The notes: a model not told the origin generated them from the letters alone. A stretch of 64,000 bases of DNA from an uncultured Oxalobacteraceae bacterium (GCA_946480015.1 CAMLIL010000009.1:1-64000), one strand, 5' to 3'; positions 29,423-40,331 are shown, counted from the first letter of the stretch. Program-made: numbers and translations.

Positions 29423-29990
29423 ATACGGTCCACAGCGACAGCAGCAGGATCAGCCCGAGCGCGCCGTTCAGCCATGCGGGCGCGGCGCCGCTCCACAGCA
29501 TGATGGCCAGCACGCTGAAGGCGAAGGCGCGGTCGCTCTTGCCCATCGGCCCGTCGAAACGGCGCGCGATCCCGATCGACAGCGCCAGCACCCCGGCGAA
29601 TTCGGCCAGCAGCGCCGTCACCGCCACGCCGACCGCCAGCGGCGCCGAGATGCCGGGCGCCAGCGCGAACGGCAGGTACAGCGCGGCATCGGATACCTGA
29701 TCGCACATTTCGTTGAGCAGCGCGCCCAGTCTGGTGGTTTGGCCGGTGGCTCCGGCCAGCATGCCGTCGATGGCGTTGAGCGCCATCCGCAGCAGCATGA
29801 ACGCGGGCACGCAGAGCCACAGCGCGGCGCCGGCTGGATTGAGGGCCAGCGCCATGCCGTAAGCGAGCGAGAGCAGCATGGCGAACACGGTCACCTGATT
29901 GGGTGTGACGCGCAGGCGGCCCAGCCCATCAAGCAGGGGGCGCAGCAGTTGCTGGAAGCGTGGCTTGAGCTGGTAGATCGATACGGTCAT
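29373..29990 (-). CDS. ynbA: CDP-alcohol phosphatidyltransferase family protein (YnbA-like)
   Basis: 205 residues, about five to six membrane segments, beginning MTVSIYQLKPRFQQLLRP, close to the E. coli YnbA start as I recall it. Family enzymes swap CMP of CDP-diacylglycerol for an alcohol. The signature region reads NAIDGMLAG followed by TRLGALLNEMCDQVSD. Against the classical DxxDGxxAR...GxxxDxxxD, the first and third aspartates are asparagine and the arginine is glycine. The two asparagines also occur in my recollection of YnbA; the glycine appears specific here. The start lies inside the end of the upstream phosphatase gene (62-base overlap). Confidence 0.85.
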   Translation of the reverse strand: MTVSIYQLKPRFQQLLRPLLDGLGRLRVTPNQVTVFAMLLSLAYGMALALNPAGAALWLCVPAFMLLRMALNAIDGMLAGATGQTTRLGALLNEMCDQVSDAALYLPFALAPGISAPLAVGVAVTALLAEFAGVLALSIGIARRFDGPMGKSDRAFAFSVLAIMLWSGAAPAWLNGALGLILLLSLWTVFNRLGQALRFSAPPTR

Positions 29991-31077
29991 GGGGGTGCCG
30001 CTCCATGTATAAATTGGCAATGAATATACTACGGCTGTAACCCATCGCACAATGCAGATAGACGATGCGCCCCGCAGCGATGTGCCGCGCGACGGCGCCG
30101 ACCGCCAGCTCGATGGCATCCATCGGCGGCGCCACCAGGTCCAGCATCGGCACGTGCACATAATGGGCGCCGCGCAGCGCTGGCGTCTCGCTCAGTTCGT
30201 TGGCCAGATCGATGACGGCGCAGCCGGGCGGCAGCATTGCCGCCTCGCTCGCGCTCAGCCTGCGTCCGGCCAGCAGCTGCGCAGTCATCTGCCTGAACGC
30301 GGTCTTCTCGTAGCGGCGCACGCATTGCCAGGTCATCCAGTAGCCCAGCAGGTAGGGCCAATACAGCAGATAGCTCGATAAGGGATAGCCTGCGCCGCGC
30401 TTGCGCAGGAAGTCCGCGTCCGCGCGGGCATAGGCCAGCGCGATGGCAAGCGGATACAGCGCCAGCGGCCATGGGCAGGTCAGGGCCAGCACGCCGGCGC
30501 CCATCACATAATTGAAGGCCACGCTCGCCTTGCGCACCAGCGCGATGGCGGCGGCGCCGAGCAGCAGACCGCCCGCCACGTCGATGGCGTGGTGCTGCCA
30601 GGTGAACAGCGTCGACACCGCCACCAGCGCCAGCCACGCCCTGCCGACCGCACTACGGAACACGGTACCGAAGATCACGCAGTACGCCACGTGCAGCGAC
30701 GGAAACTGGTTGTACGGCTGGTCCACCAGCGCCAGCAGCTCGAACAGCGCGCTTGGGAACGCCGCGTCGACAAGCGGGCGCGTGCCGGAAAAGCGCAGCG
30801 GATAGAGCACGAAGATCAGGCTGGCGGCGATGGTGGCGAACAGCAGGCGGGCGCTCAACACCCGATCGTCGCGCGCAACCCAAAAACTGGCGACGAACAG
30901 CGCGCCGGAAGTCATGTAGGGCACCACCATCCAGGGGATGAAGGCAATCGCGCTGTCGATGCCGAACACGATGTGGCGCGTCACGCCGGCGCGCTGCGCG
31001 GCCAGGTTGGCCACGGTGTAGCAGAGGCCGAACACGGCCAGATTGAGCAGCAGGTGCAAGGTTCTTCTGAGCGCCAT
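29929..31077 (-). CDS. ynbD: PAP2 phosphatase fused to dual-specificity phosphatase domain (YnbD-like)
   Basis: 382 residues. The N-terminal two thirds is a polytopic PAP2-type lipid phosphatase: GTRP, FPSLHVAY and WQHHAIDVAGG correspond to the three PAP2 motifs. The C-terminal part is a cysteine phosphatase with the P-loop H342-C343-AMGYSR349-S. Both halves occur in E. coli YnbD. The protein ends only 33 residues after the P-loop, in a low-complexity Ala/Pro tail, shorter than usual for the fold, and this tail overlaps the start of the ynbA-like gene in another frame. A natural short end is possible; so is a 3' frameshift. Confidence 0.87.
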   Translation of the reverse strand: MALRRTLHLLLNLAVFGLCYTVANLAAQRAGVTRHIVFGIDSAIAFIPWMVVPYMTSGALFVASFWVARDDRVLSARLLFATIAASLIFVLYPLRFSGTRPLVDAAFPSALFELLALVDQPYNQFPSLHVAYCVIFGTVFRSAVGRAWLALVAVSTLFTWQHHAIDVAGGLLLGAAAIALVRKASVAFNYVMGAGVLALTCPWPLALYPLAIALAYARADADFLRKRGAGYPLSSYLLYWPYLLGYWMTWQCVRRYEKTAFRQMTAQLLAGRRLSASEAAMLPPGCAVIDLANELSETPALRGAHYVHVPMLDLVAPPMDAIELAVGAVARHIAAGRIVYLHCAMGYSRSIFIANLYMERHPHDRIDLPAQATLPATAAPPA

Positions 31078-31126
31078 CGAAAAAGTTCCTGTTGCACTTC
31101 CGTCAATTAGGGCATCATTCTAGCCC

Positions 31127-32155
31127 ATGACGGATCTGCATAAATATCAGCGCTGCATGGTGATGGCCGGAGGCGGATTCCGCTTCGGCTACTACCTGGG
31201 CATGCATGCCGCGGCCGAGGAAGTGGGCATGGCGCCGGACCTGCTGCTGGCCAGCTGCGGCGGCTCGATCGCGGCGGCCGTGATCCAGGCCCTGCCCGAC
31301 GACGGCGCGCGCCGCCGCTGGGTGGCTTCGCGCCCCATGTACGACTTTTTGTGCGGCCTGCAGTCGACTCCGAAGGCGGCGCCGGGGCGCTCGTTGGTCC
31401 ATGCCGTGCGGCGCGCTGTGCGGCGCAGCGGCGCCGCGCGCATCCCCGATCTGTTCGACGACTACATGTTCGACGTGCCCGCGCGCTTGCCGCTGCCGCC
31501 GATGTCCCGGCCGTCGGTTGCTGTCGCCATCGTCGGCGCGAAGCTGCTGTTCAAACCGGAAGACGTGGGCCAGCCGCGCGCCGGACGCCGGCTGTTTGCC
31601 GAAGCGGTGTTCTGCCCTGCGCGCGCGGCATGCCTGCTGAGCGATGCGCGCTCGCCCATGCACGATCCGCGCTGGGGCGGCGATGCCATCGCGCCGCGCC
31701 TGATCGCCGACGCCGACATGCCGGTGGCGGACGCGGTGCGCATCTCGATCGCCGACATGTTTTACTTTCGCTGCCACTCGCGCGGCGCGGAGCATTACAG
31801 CGGCGGGGTGATCGACCTGTTCCCGATCGAGGTAGCGCATATGCTGGCCGAGAGCGTGATCATGGAGCGCAAAGCTCCGTTCAACCGTTTGCTGGCCCTG
31901 CCCGCCTTGCGCAGCGTGTTCGGCATCGACGGCAACGTGCGTCTGCGCCACGTGCATGCGCAGCACGCCGATGCCTGGATCGATACGTCCGACATGGACC
32001 GCGCGCTCAGGTCGAACGGCGTGCGCAAGCGGCTGGCATGGCGCGAAAACCGCATTCGCCTCACGCCGGCGCCGGATTACGCCGCCTATGCCGCCGGCAT
32101 CGACGCGCAGTGGCAGTTCGGCTACCGCTGCGCCATGAAAGCCTTCAAGCCATGA
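31127..32155 (+). CDS. Patatin-like protein with altered catalytic dyad
   Basis: 342 residues. The oxyanion loop GGGFRFGYYLG and nucleophile region ASCGGSIAAAV (S in GGSIA) mark a patatin-like acyl hydrolase. The usual GxSxG ends in alanine, and the catalytic DGG motif is SGG (HYSGGVIDLFP), so the standard Ser-Asp dyad is not complete unless the nearby aspartate substitutes. It is divergent from the ynbD-like gene with a 49-base gap and overlaps the next SDR gene by ATGA. Placement suggests a role in the same lipid pathway. Confidence 0.78.
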   Translation: MTDLHKYQRCMVMAGGGFRFGYYLGMHAAAEEVGMAPDLLLASCGGSIAAAVIQALPDDGARRRWVASRPMYDFLCGLQSTPKAAPGRSLVHAVRRAVRRSGAARIPDLFDDYMFDVPARLPLPPMSRPSVAVAIVGAKLLFKPEDVGQPRAGRRLFAEAVFCPARAACLLSDARSPMHDPRWGGDAIAPRLIADADMPVADAVRISIADMFYFRCHSRGAEHYSGGVIDLFPIEVAHMLAESVIMERKAPFNRLLALPALRSVFGIDGNVRLRHVHAQHADAWIDTSDMDRALRSNGVRKRLAWRENRIRLTPAPDYAAYAAGIDAQWQFGYRCAMKAFKP

Positions 32156-32853
32156 ATGTGATGATCATCGGCGGCACCAGCGGCATGGGCCTGGGATTGG
32201 CGCGTCATTATCTGAAACAGGGCGCGCGGGTGGCCGTTTGCGGGCGCGATGTGTCGAAGGCCGATGCGCAGCTGGTGGCGTACGAGTTCGATATCGCCGA
32301 GCGTGCGCTGGTTGATGCGGCGGTGGAAAGCTTTGCACGGGATGGGCTGGATCTGCTGGTCGTCAGCGCTGGCTGCTATGGCGACGCGGCGGCGCTGGCG
32401 GCCGATCCTGGGGTTGCCGGGCGCATGATGGCGACCAATGTGCGGGGGCTGATGAACGCCTTCGATGCCGGCGCGCGGGTGATGCGGCGCGGCGGGCAGT
32501 TGGCCGCCATCGCGTCGGTGGCCGGGCTGCTGCGCGATTATCCGGGCGCATCCCTGTACAGCGCGAACAAGCGCGCCGTGATCGCCTTGTGCGGCTTGTA
32601 CCGCAAGACGCTGGAGGGTATCGATGTCACCGTGATCGTGCCCGGCTATGTGGATACGGCCAGGCTGCGTGAACTCAATGGAGGCGATGCCAGCGGCAAG
32701 CCGTTCTTGGTCAGTGAAGCGCGGGCGGTGGAGAACATCGCCCGTGCGATCGCGGCGCGCAGGGAAACGGCGGTGTTCCCCTGGCAGATGCTGTGGCTGA
32801 TCCGGCTATTCAATCTGCTGCCGGTTTTTTTGCGCCGGCTGCGCCGCAAGTGA
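32152..32853 (+). CDS. Short-chain dehydrogenase/reductase of the lipid cluster
   Basis: 233 residues. N-terminal nucleotide site GGTSGMGLG (residues 7-15), catalytic serine in IASVAG and YxxxK in LYSANKRAV, then VPGYVDTARL. The C-terminus ends in a hydrophobic stretch and a basic tail (LLPVFLRRLRRK), which could touch the membrane. Overlaps the patatin-like gene by ATGA. Substrate unknown; a keto- or hydroxy-lipid is plausible from context. Confidence 0.88.
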   Translation: MNVMIIGGTSGMGLGLARHYLKQGARVAVCGRDVSKADAQLVAYEFDIAERALVDAAVESFARDGLDLLVVSAGCYGDAAALAADPGVAGRMMATNVRGLMNAFDAGARVMRRGGQLAAIASVAGLLRDYPGASLYSANKRAVIALCGLYRKTLEGIDVTVIVPGYVDTARLRELNGGDASGKPFLVSEARAVENIARAIAARRETAVFPWQMLWLIRLFNLLPVFLRRLRRK

Positions 32854-32880
32854 CGTCGTCCTCGCGAACGCGGGGACGAC
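32854..32880. repeat. Palindromic intergenic repeat, copy 2
   Basis: CGTCGTCCTCGCGAACGCGG followed by GGACGAC: a 12-base stem (one G.T pair) with a two-base centre. It sits directly after the SDR stop codon and four bases before the convergent CsbD stop. The stem could help end transcription, but no T tract follows. Confidence 0.75.
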
Positions 32881-32884
32881 AGCA

Positions 32885-33064
32885 TCAGTCCAGCGAATCC
32901 TTCAGCTTTTCTTCCGCGTCACCCAGCTTTTCCTGGGTCTTTCCCTCAACCTGATTCTTCAAGCCCTTGACCTGCTGTTCCGTACTTCCCACCAGCTTGC
33001 CGGCTTCTTCCTGAATCTTGCCGCCAATATCTTGCAGTTTGCCGTTGATTTGGTTGCCATTCAT
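32885..33064 (-). CDS. CsbD-family stress protein (first copy)
   Basis: 59 residues, MNGNQINGKLQDIGGKIQ..., the CsbD pattern of amphipathic helix, KIQEE and VKGLKNQVEGK. Small hydrophilic proteins of this family are induced by general stress; no biochemical role is established. Paralogue of the next gene: both are 59 residues. An upstream in-frame extension is not supported. Confidence 0.88.
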   Translation of the reverse strand: MNGNQINGKLQDIGGKIQEEAGKLVGSTEQQVKGLKNQVEGKTQEKLGDAEEKLKDSLD

Positions 33065-33141
33065 GTTGAGCTCCTTGTTATCGTTGGTGAGGTCAGCATA
33101 TCGCCCCACCCGGCAGCCCTCTGTTCGGATACGCACATAGC

Positions 33142-33169
33142 AAAAAACCCGGCGTCGAAGCCGGGTTTT
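33142..33169 (-). terminator. Terminator of the second CsbD gene
   Basis: On the minus strand AACCCGGC-TTCGAC-GCCGGGTT followed by a run of T; starts about 20 bases after the stop at 33190 and separates the two CsbD genes. Confidence 0.85.
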
Positions 33170-33189
33170 CAAACAGCGCGCCGGGGCGC

Positions 33190-33369
33190 CTAGCGGTTGC
33201 CGCGGTCGATCGCGTCTTTCAGATCGCCAGTCTTTTCCTGCACCTTGCCTTCAACCTGCTTGCCCAGCCCTTTGGCTTGCTGCTCACTGCTGCCGACTAC
33301 CTTGCCGACTTCTTCCTGGATCTTCCCGCCAATGTCTTTGGCTTTGCCTTTGATTTGGTCCTGGTTCAT
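33190..33369 (-). CDS. CsbD-family stress protein (second copy)
   Basis: 59 residues from ATG 33369 (MNQDQIKGKAKDIGGKIQEE). Same fold and length as the copy at 32885, sharing KDIGGKIQEE and EQQ.KGL..QVEGK; a tandem duplication followed by divergence. A terminator between the two implies separate transcription units and therefore possibly different regulation. Confidence 0.88.
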   Translation of the reverse strand: MNQDQIKGKAKDIGGKIQEEVGKVVGSSEQQAKGLGKQVEGKVQEKTGDLKDAIDRGNR

Positions 33370-33460
33370 GTCCTTACCTCTTTGGTGAGTGACTAAAATC
33401 GCACTGCCTGCGTGCGAAATCAAAGTATCTTCCCCAATGCAAAGTTGTTCTGTTCGCTAA

Positions 33461-34099
33461 TTAACCATTCTGGACAATTGATTTGCGCCACACGCTGGCC
33501 AGCCAGGGCTGCTGCTCGAGCGGCAAGCCTTGCGGCCGGTAGTAATGGTGTACATACTCGAAGCCGGCCACATTCATGAACTGCTGCCACTGCGCCAGAT
33601 CGTGGTAGCTGCCATAGCGCTCACCGATCCACCCTTCCTGGTTCTGCCCGCGCGGGTTGGAGGCGAACAGCACGCCGCCCGGCTTGAGGCAGGCGTGCAG
33701 CTCGCCCAGCACCTTGGGCAGGGCCGCGCGCGGAACGTGAAACAGCACGGCGTTGGCGAACACCCCGTCGAAGCGGGCGGGCGGCAGGTCGAGGTGAACC
33801 AGATCCTGCCGCCACACCTCGCAGCCGCTGTAGGCGCGCGCCATCCCGACAAAGCGCGCCGCGCCGTCCACGCCGATGGCGCGGTGCCCGAGCGCGCTGA
33901 AGGTCTTCAGGTCGCGCCCCGGCCCGCAGCCGACGTCAAGGATGGTGTACGGCGCCTCGCCGTCGATCGCCTGCAGCAGCGCGGCGATGTTCTGGCTGAC
34001 ATCGTGATCGATCGTGCCGTGGAAGAACTGCTCGGCGTTGCGCTCGTAGTGCTCGAGCGTACGCCGGGTGATTGCGTCGATGTCCGGCTCGCTCACCAT
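33461..34099 (-). CDS. Class I SAM-dependent methyltransferase
   Basis: 212 residues. Motif I ILDVGCGPGRDLKTFSALG (about residues 52-70), acidic motif II end in GVDGAA, and FDGVFANAVLFHVPR for motif IV/post-region. Substrate not predictable. The ATG at 34099 overlaps the stop of the upstream M13 peptidase gene by seven bases (ATGGTGA), so the two are translationally coupled; a GTG three bases later is an alternative start. Confidence 0.85.
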   Translation of the reverse strand: MVSEPDIDAITRRTLEHYERNAEQFFHGTIDHDVSQNIAALLQAIDGEAPYTILDVGCGPGRDLKTFSALGHRAIGVDGAARFVGMARAYSGCEVWRQDLVHLDLPPARFDGVFANAVLFHVPRAALPKVLGELHACLKPGGVLFASNPRGQNQEGWIGERYGSYHDLAQWQQFMNVAGFEYVHHYYRPQGLPLEQQPWLASVWRKSIVQNG

Positions 34100-36123
34100 A
34101 CCCGCACACGCTCCTCGGGTGCCAGGTACAGCGTCTGGCCGGGCTTGACGTCGAAGGCCTTGTACCACGCGTCGATATTGCGCACGATGGCGGTGCGGTA
34201 CGGCGCCGGCGCGTGGCCGTCGGTCAGGATGCGCTGGCGCAGGGCCGGCTCGCGCACCTTGGTTTGCCAGGCGCGCGCAAACCCGGTGAAAAATTCGCGG
34301 TCGGCTTCGGGTGGCACCGGCTTGCCGCCGAAGCTGGCGTGGTAGCCATCGAGCGAGGCGGCCACGCCGGCCAGGTCGGCCAGGTTTTCGCTCAGGGTCA
34401 GCTGACCATTGACCGCCAGATCGGGGAACGGCTTGTAGGCGGAGAACTGCGCCACCAGCTTGCTCGATGCGGCCTTGAAATGCTCCATGTCGGCCTTGGT
34501 CCACCAGTCGCGCAGGCGGCCCTGGGCGTCGAACTGGGACCCCTGGTCGTCGAAGCTGTGGCTGATCTCGTGGCCGATGATCGAGCCGATCGCGCCGTAG
34601 TTGACGGCGTCGGATGCGGCCCCGTCGAAGAACGGCGGCTGCAGGATCGCCGCGGGCATGTTAATGGCGTTCTGCACCGGCAGATTGACCGCGTTGACCA
34701 GATGCGGCGGCATGGCCCATTCGGTGTTGTCCGGCTTTTTCTTGAGCTTGGCGATGGCGCGCGCATAAGCGAATTCCTCGGCGCGCTGGGCGTTGCCGTA
34801 GGCGTCGGTCGGCGACACCTGCAAACCCGAGTACGACATCCAGTGGTCCGGGTAGCCGACGCCGACGTACAGCGACTTGAGCTTTTGGCGCGCCTGCGCG
34901 CGCGTGGCCGGAGCCATCCAGTCGAGCTTTTCGATGCGGCGATCAAATGCGGCGATGATGTTGGCCACCATCTTTTGCACGCGCGCCTTGTGCTCGGCGG
35001 GGAAGTAGCGCTCCACGTACATGCGCCCTACCGCTTCGTCCAGCGCGGCGTTGGTGGCGGCCAGCGCGCGCTTCCAGCGCAGCGCCTGCTGCGGCGTGCC
35101 GGCCAGGACTTTGGCATGCAGATTGAAGTATTCCTCGCCGAAGGCTTTGGGCAGCACGCCGGCGAAGCGGCTGATCTGGTGGAAGGCCAGGTAATCCTTC
35201 CATTGGGCCAGCTCGCCGTCGGCCACCAGCCTGGCGGCGCCGCTGACCGCGCCCGGATGCCAGACGATGAAGCGCTGCGCGTCGTTCAGGCGTGCGCTGT
35301 CGAAGAAGGTTTTCCAGTCGATCCCGGGCGCCTTGCGGCGGAAATCGGTCAGGGTCCAGGTGTTGTTGGCCTTCTGCACATCAGCCGACACTTCGCGGCT
35401 GGTGTGGGACTGGGCGATCTTCATTTCCAGGTCGAACACGCGTGCCGCGCGCGCGTCGGCGTCGTCGACACCGGCCAGCCTGAACATGGCCGCGATGTGC
35501 TGGCGGTACGCATTGCAGTAGCCCTGCATGCGCTCGCCGGCATCGAGGTAGTAGGCGCGGTCGGGCATGCCGAGCCCGCCCTGCAGCAGGTAGGGCACGT
35601 TGTGCGCAGGATCGTTCAGGCTCTTCGATACCCACAGCCCGAACAGGTTTTCGGTGTGGAAGTTGGTGTCGTTGAGCGGGTCGACGTCGGCCCGCAGCGA
35701 CGCGCCCAGCGCGCGCACCAGCGCGGCCTTGTCGCCGATGGCGGCGATGCGCTCGAGCGCGGGTTTGAGCGGGGCAATGCCACGCTGTTCGATCGCCGCT
35801 TCGTCCATGAAGGCGCGGTAATAGTCGGCCACCTGGCGGACATCGGGGCGCGCCTTGGGATCGGCGGCGGCCGCTTCGATCAGCTTGGCGATGCGCTCGT
35901 TGCTGGTCTCGGCCATGGCGGCGAACGCGCCCCAGCTGCTGCGGTCGGCCGGGATCTCGGTCCTGGCCTGCCATTCGCCATTGACATAGTTATAGAAGTC
36001 GTCGCCGGGCAATACCGCCAGTGCCGCCGCCTGCGCGGGCGGCGGCGCGGTCTGGGCGGGGGCATGCGCGGGGACCAGGGTGGCGCCCAGCAGCGCCAGA
36101 ATCAATGCGGCTTGTTTGCTCAT
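34093..36123 (-). CDS. M13-family metallopeptidase (neprilysin/PepO-like), exported
   Basis: 676 residues with a signal peptide ending near PAHAPAQ. The zinc site is H518-E-I-S-H522 (IIGHEISHSFDD) with the third ligand in LTLSENLADLAG, and the C-terminal VRVW is the conserved M13 ending. The N-terminal lid domain (LPGDDFYNYVNGEW) is complete. Cleaves oligopeptides in the periplasm or outside the cell. Lies 41 bases downstream of an M1 aminopeptidase on the same strand; together they could finish degradation of imported peptides. The frame open further upstream through the M1 gene is not real. Confidence 0.94.
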   Translation of the reverse strand: MSKQAALILALLGATLVPAHAPAQTAPPPAQAAALAVLPGDDFYNYVNGEWQARTEIPADRSSWGAFAAMAETSNERIAKLIEAAAADPKARPDVRQVADYYRAFMDEAAIEQRGIAPLKPALERIAAIGDKAALVRALGASLRADVDPLNDTNFHTENLFGLWVSKSLNDPAHNVPYLLQGGLGMPDRAYYLDAGERMQGYCNAYRQHIAAMFRLAGVDDADARAARVFDLEMKIAQSHTSREVSADVQKANNTWTLTDFRRKAPGIDWKTFFDSARLNDAQRFIVWHPGAVSGAARLVADGELAQWKDYLAFHQISRFAGVLPKAFGEEYFNLHAKVLAGTPQQALRWKRALAATNAALDEAVGRMYVERYFPAEHKARVQKMVANIIAAFDRRIEKLDWMAPATRAQARQKLKSLYVGVGYPDHWMSYSGLQVSPTDAYGNAQRAEEFAYARAIAKLKKKPDNTEWAMPPHLVNAVNLPVQNAINMPAAILQPPFFDGAASDAVNYGAIGSIIGHEISHSFDDQGSQFDAQGRLRDWWTKADMEHFKAASSKLVAQFSAYKPFPDLAVNGQLTLSENLADLAGVAASLDGYHASFGGKPVPPEADREFFTGFARAWQTKVREPALRQRILTDGHAPAPYRTAIVRNIDAWYKAFDVKPGQTLYLAPEERVRVW

Positions 36124-36164
36124 GATTGTCCTTTGTCGAAAATGTTCAACAGGTTTATCAGCAA

Positions 36165-38789
<2,625 letters not shown>

Positions 38790-38987
38790 AACGTGAATTT
38801 TCAGGAAAAGTTGTCCAGACTACACTTTAGCCCGGCGCGCGCGCCCGCGCCAGTGCGCTTGCGACGAACTGCAGCCGGGGCCGATAGTCTGCAAGATACA
38901 AGGCGTGTTCCGCAGCAACGAGAGTGTGGCGTGTGCGGCCGAATCGTACTATAGTCAAATCGCCCACCGAGAGGCGAAGGAGACACG

Positions 38988-39815
38988 ATGGACATCGACG
39001 CACTGCTGCACAATCCCAATTGCCTGCCGACCGCACCGAAAGTGGTCGACGAGCTGATCAGCAGCTTCCTGTATCCCAACGTGTCGGTCGACGAGATTGC
39101 CCGCAAGCTGTCCACCGATCCGGTGCTGTCGGCCAAGCTGCTGCGCCTGGCCAATTCGGCCTACTACCACGTCTCGCGCACCATCGGTAACATCGACGAC
39201 GCCATCCGCATGCTCGGCTTCGTGACGGTGCGCACGCTGGTCATCAGCTCCGGCCTGGTGAGCGGCTTCAAGGCCGTGCCCGGGCTGGACCTGAAGCGCT
39301 TCTGGCGCTACAGCCTGAATACGGCGGTCGCGGCCAAGTGGCTGGCCAGGGAGGCGGCCGACAGTACCGAACTGGCCTTCACCATCGGCATGATGCACGC
39401 GCTGGGCCAGCTGGTGATCCACACCGGCCTGCCCGAGGAAGCGCAGGAACTCGACAAGCTGACCGGGGTGTATGAGCCGGGACGCAGCGCGGCCGAACTG
39501 GACGCCTTCGGTTTCGATGCCGGCGCGGTCGGCGCGGAACTGGCGCTGCGCTGGAAATTCCCGGATATTTTCGCCGCCACCATCCGTGCGTTTGCCGATC
39601 CGGCCCAGCATGGCGAGTGGAGCCGCCTGCCGGCGATCGTGCATCTGGCGGTGTGGCGCGCGCAGGCGCAGGAAAACGAGCTTGACGCCGACGAGATGGC
39701 CGCCACCTTGCCGGTGGACGTGGTGCGCTCGCTGGAACTCGATCCGGATACCCTGCTGGACGAGATGCCGCCGCTGTCGGAACTGGCGGAAGGACTGGAA
39801 GAACTGGTGCGCTAA
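38988..39815 (+). CDS. HDOD-domain protein (second in window)
   Basis: 275 residues, HDOD domain over most of the length: LPTAPKVVDELISSF, LSTDPVLSAKLLRLANSAYY, and MMHALGQLVIH where the HD pair has become HA. Likely a non-catalytic signalling protein like the one at 14781. A GAAGGAG site precedes the ATG. It stands alone, divergent from the M1 gene, with a perfect hairpin after the stop. Confidence 0.9.
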   Translation: MDIDALLHNPNCLPTAPKVVDELISSFLYPNVSVDEIARKLSTDPVLSAKLLRLANSAYYHVSRTIGNIDDAIRMLGFVTVRTLVISSGLVSGFKAVPGLDLKRFWRYSLNTAVAAKWLAREAADSTELAFTIGMMHALGQLVIHTGLPEEAQELDKLTGVYEPGRSAAELDAFGFDAGAVGAELALRWKFPDIFAATIRAFADPAQHGEWSRLPAIVHLAVWRAQAQENELDADEMAATLPVDVVRSLELDPDTLLDEMPPLSELAEGLEELVR

Positions 39816-39819
39816 CTTG

Positions 39820-39853
39820 GAGGCTGTTTCAAAATGGGCATTGAAACAGCCTC
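39820..39853 (+). terminator. Perfect 13-bp hairpin after the HDOD gene
   Basis: GAGGCTGTTTCAA / TTGAAACAGCCTC with an 8-base loop, starting 5 bases after the stop. No T run follows, so intrinsic termination is uncertain; it may act as a 3' stabilising stem. Confidence 0.55.
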
Positions 39854-39998
39854 GTACCGCGAAGTCAATGATGTTGGTATTACCACAAAATAAGTTGAAA
39901 ATTTTTACGAATTCTTTCAAAAACGCCTAAAGTTTTCAACCGCAGCGCCGTTATGGAAGGACACGCGGTAATCCGCCGACACTTTTTTGGGTGCGCAC

Positions 39999-40280
39999 AT
40001 GACTTCCAACGACGTCCTCTCGATGTACGAAACGATCGCCGGCCTCACCGCCCGCATGGCGCTGGCCGCTCAGCATGGCGACTTCGAGACCCTGGCCCGC
40101 CTGGAAACCCAATGCGCGGCCGAATCTGCCGCAGCCTCGGGCGGCGCGCCTGCCCTGACCGGCGCCTCGCGCCAGCGCAAGATCGACCTGCTCAGGCAGA
40201 TCATGGCCAACGACCGCGCCGTGCGCGCCGTGACCGAGCCCTGCCCGGTCGAGCATGCCATGCGCGCCCCGACCCACTGA
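39999..40280 (+). CDS. fliT: FliT-like flagellar chaperone, possibly shortened
   Basis: 93 residues starting MTSNDVLSMYETIAGLTARM, the FliT pattern of a helical chaperone for the filament-cap protein FliD. The segment RQRKIDLLRQIMANDRAVRAVTEP matches the FliT central helix, after which the protein ends within 13 residues. Betaproteobacterial FliT proteins usually continue for some further residues, so the C-terminus may be frame-shifted. No fliD, fliS or other flagellar gene is adjacent, which is odd for this gene. A TTG at 39987 is a less likely start. Confidence 0.65.
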   Translation: MTSNDVLSMYETIAGLTARMALAAQHGDFETLARLETQCAAESAAASGGAPALTGASRQRKIDLLRQIMANDRAVRAVTEPCPVEHAMRAPTH

Positions 40281-40295
40281 GAAACTTGAACGAAT

Positions 40296-40329
40296 AATAA
40301 AAAAAGCGCCGCGCGGCGCTTTTTTTATT
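40296..40329. terminator. Bidirectional terminator after the FliT-like gene
   Basis: AATAAAAAAAGCGCC-GCGC-GGCGCTTTTTTTATT: a perfect stem with matching A and T tracts. Confidence 0.92.
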
Positions 40330-40331
40330 GC

